From contig JAFAIY010000429.1 of the NCBI GenBank assembly GCA_019236485.1, positions 1-6,874 of the forward strand: DNA of 6,874 bases, read 5' to 3'. Shown here piece after piece: positions 6,495 to 6,874 of this stretch (within the stretch, counting starts at the first letter, position 1; every line of letters starts with the position of its first letter). The notes below the pieces were generated by a model that worked only from the letters and a program-made list of their open reading frames with translations, did no database searches and had not been told where the DNA came from. The position numbers were made by a program, and so were the translations under genes. The stretch is from Comamonas sp. Its GTDB lineage: Bacteria; Pseudomonadota; Gammaproteobacteria; Burkholderiales; Burkholderiaceae_C.

Positions 6495-6874
6495 TCAGAC
6501 GAGCTTTCCCGCCAGAATCAGATAACCGGGCACCCAGCCTGTGAGCACGCCCTGTGCGATACAGAGCCAGCCTGTGGGGCGTTCAATGCTCTTCCTGAGG
6601 GCCAGCAGGGCGAAGAACAAGGCCCAGAGCACGGCCCAGGCGGCCCAGTTGACGCCCATCCACCAGTCCAGGCCCGAGCTGGCGCTGGTCAGCGTATCCA
6701 GGGCGACGGGAACGGCGGTGATCGCCACGAACAGGCTGAACCAGCCCAGACCCCGGCCGTCGGCGCCGCTGAAACGATTGAAAGCCACCCAGAGATAGGT
6801 GAAGGCGAACAGCAGGGTCAGAGCGCCGCTCTTGACCGATGCCGCGTCGGCCGCCGGGCCGAAGATGCTGGCCA
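6495..6874 (-). CDS. AmiS/UreI-family urea/short-amide channel (N-terminal part missing)
   Basis: This family forms inner-membrane channels for urea or short aliphatic amides, often encoded near urease or amidase genes. The frame is open to the right edge and gives 125 residues plus a stop, about the C-terminal two thirds of a protein of nearly 200 residues. As I recall H. pylori UreI, blocks align in order: IFGPAA with FYGPAT, LLFAFTYLWVAFN with LLFGFTYLYAAIN, GWFSLFVAITAVPVA with SWYSLFVAINTVPAA, NWAAWAVLW with IWLAWGVLW, and QGVLTGWVPGYLIL with EGILTAWIPAWLLF. The tryptophans of WAAWAVLW match the selectivity-filter helix of UreI. About four hydrophobic segments are visible. The last two bases at the window edge could belong to an NTG codon, but family length argues that the gene continues. 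There is no histidine anywhere in the visible part, including the loop that carries the acid-sensing histidines in H. pylori UreI. That suggests an ungated channel. Confidence 0.85.
   Translation of the reverse strand, partial: ASIFGPAADAASVKSGALTLLFAFTYLWVAFNRFSGADGRGLGWFSLFVAITAVPVALDTLTSASSGLDWWMGVNWAAWAVLWALFFALLALRKSIERPTGWLCIAQGVLTGWVPGYLILAGKLV

Noticed and set aside
6786..6788. GTG as the start of the UreI-like gene, giving 97 residues
   Set aside because: The frame stays open to the window edge and the upstream residues (IFGPAA, LLFAFTYLW) align with UreI, so the gene begins further upstream.

Overview
The window is high-G+C bacterial chromosome with dense, ordinary gene content. 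Protein styles (a 'SHSYTGNPLAC' BioA, an LplT with an enlarged central loop) and a family of short intergenic hairpin repeats point to a betaproteobacterium of the Burkholderiales. Comamonadaceae (Comamonas/Delftia/Acidovorax-like) is my best guess. This is an inference from recalled sequence character, not from a search.

Layout: (1) 1-2710, + strand: the 3' part of bioA, then bioD and bioF, each pair joined by an ATGA stop/start overlap. Together they cover the last steps of pimeloyl-to-dethiobiotin synthesis: BioF makes KAPA, BioA makes DAPA and BioD makes dethiobiotin. bioB, bioC and bioH are not in the window. (2) 2711-2928: a 218-base gap between convergent genes, holding a partial intergenic repeat and two GC-rich hairpins but no convincing gene. 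(3) 2929-4035, - strand: alr, alanine racemase, supplying D-alanine for peptidoglycan. (4) 4036-4168: a divergent intergenic region with a good sigma70-type promoter reading toward lplT and a hairpin in the lplT leader. (5) 4169-5473, + strand: lplT, a major-facilitator lysophospholipid flippase. (6) 5555-6442, + strand: an EamA/DMT-family permease whose start codon lies directly after the terminator hairpin of lplT. (7) 6495 to the right edge, - strand: the C-terminal part of an AmiS/UreI-type urea/amide channel, converging on the EamA gene.

The three biotin genes form a clear functional unit. alr and lplT both serve the cell envelope, but they are divergently transcribed and need not be co-regulated. 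The EamA permease and the UreI-like channel have no evident link to their neighbours.

I found no phage, insertion sequence, CRISPR array, RNA gene or defence system. The most notable signals are a dispersed hairpin repeat family (two full copies and one partial) that appears to have been recruited as transcription terminators, the terminator abutting the EamA start codon, and the complete absence of histidine from the visible part of the UreI-like channel.
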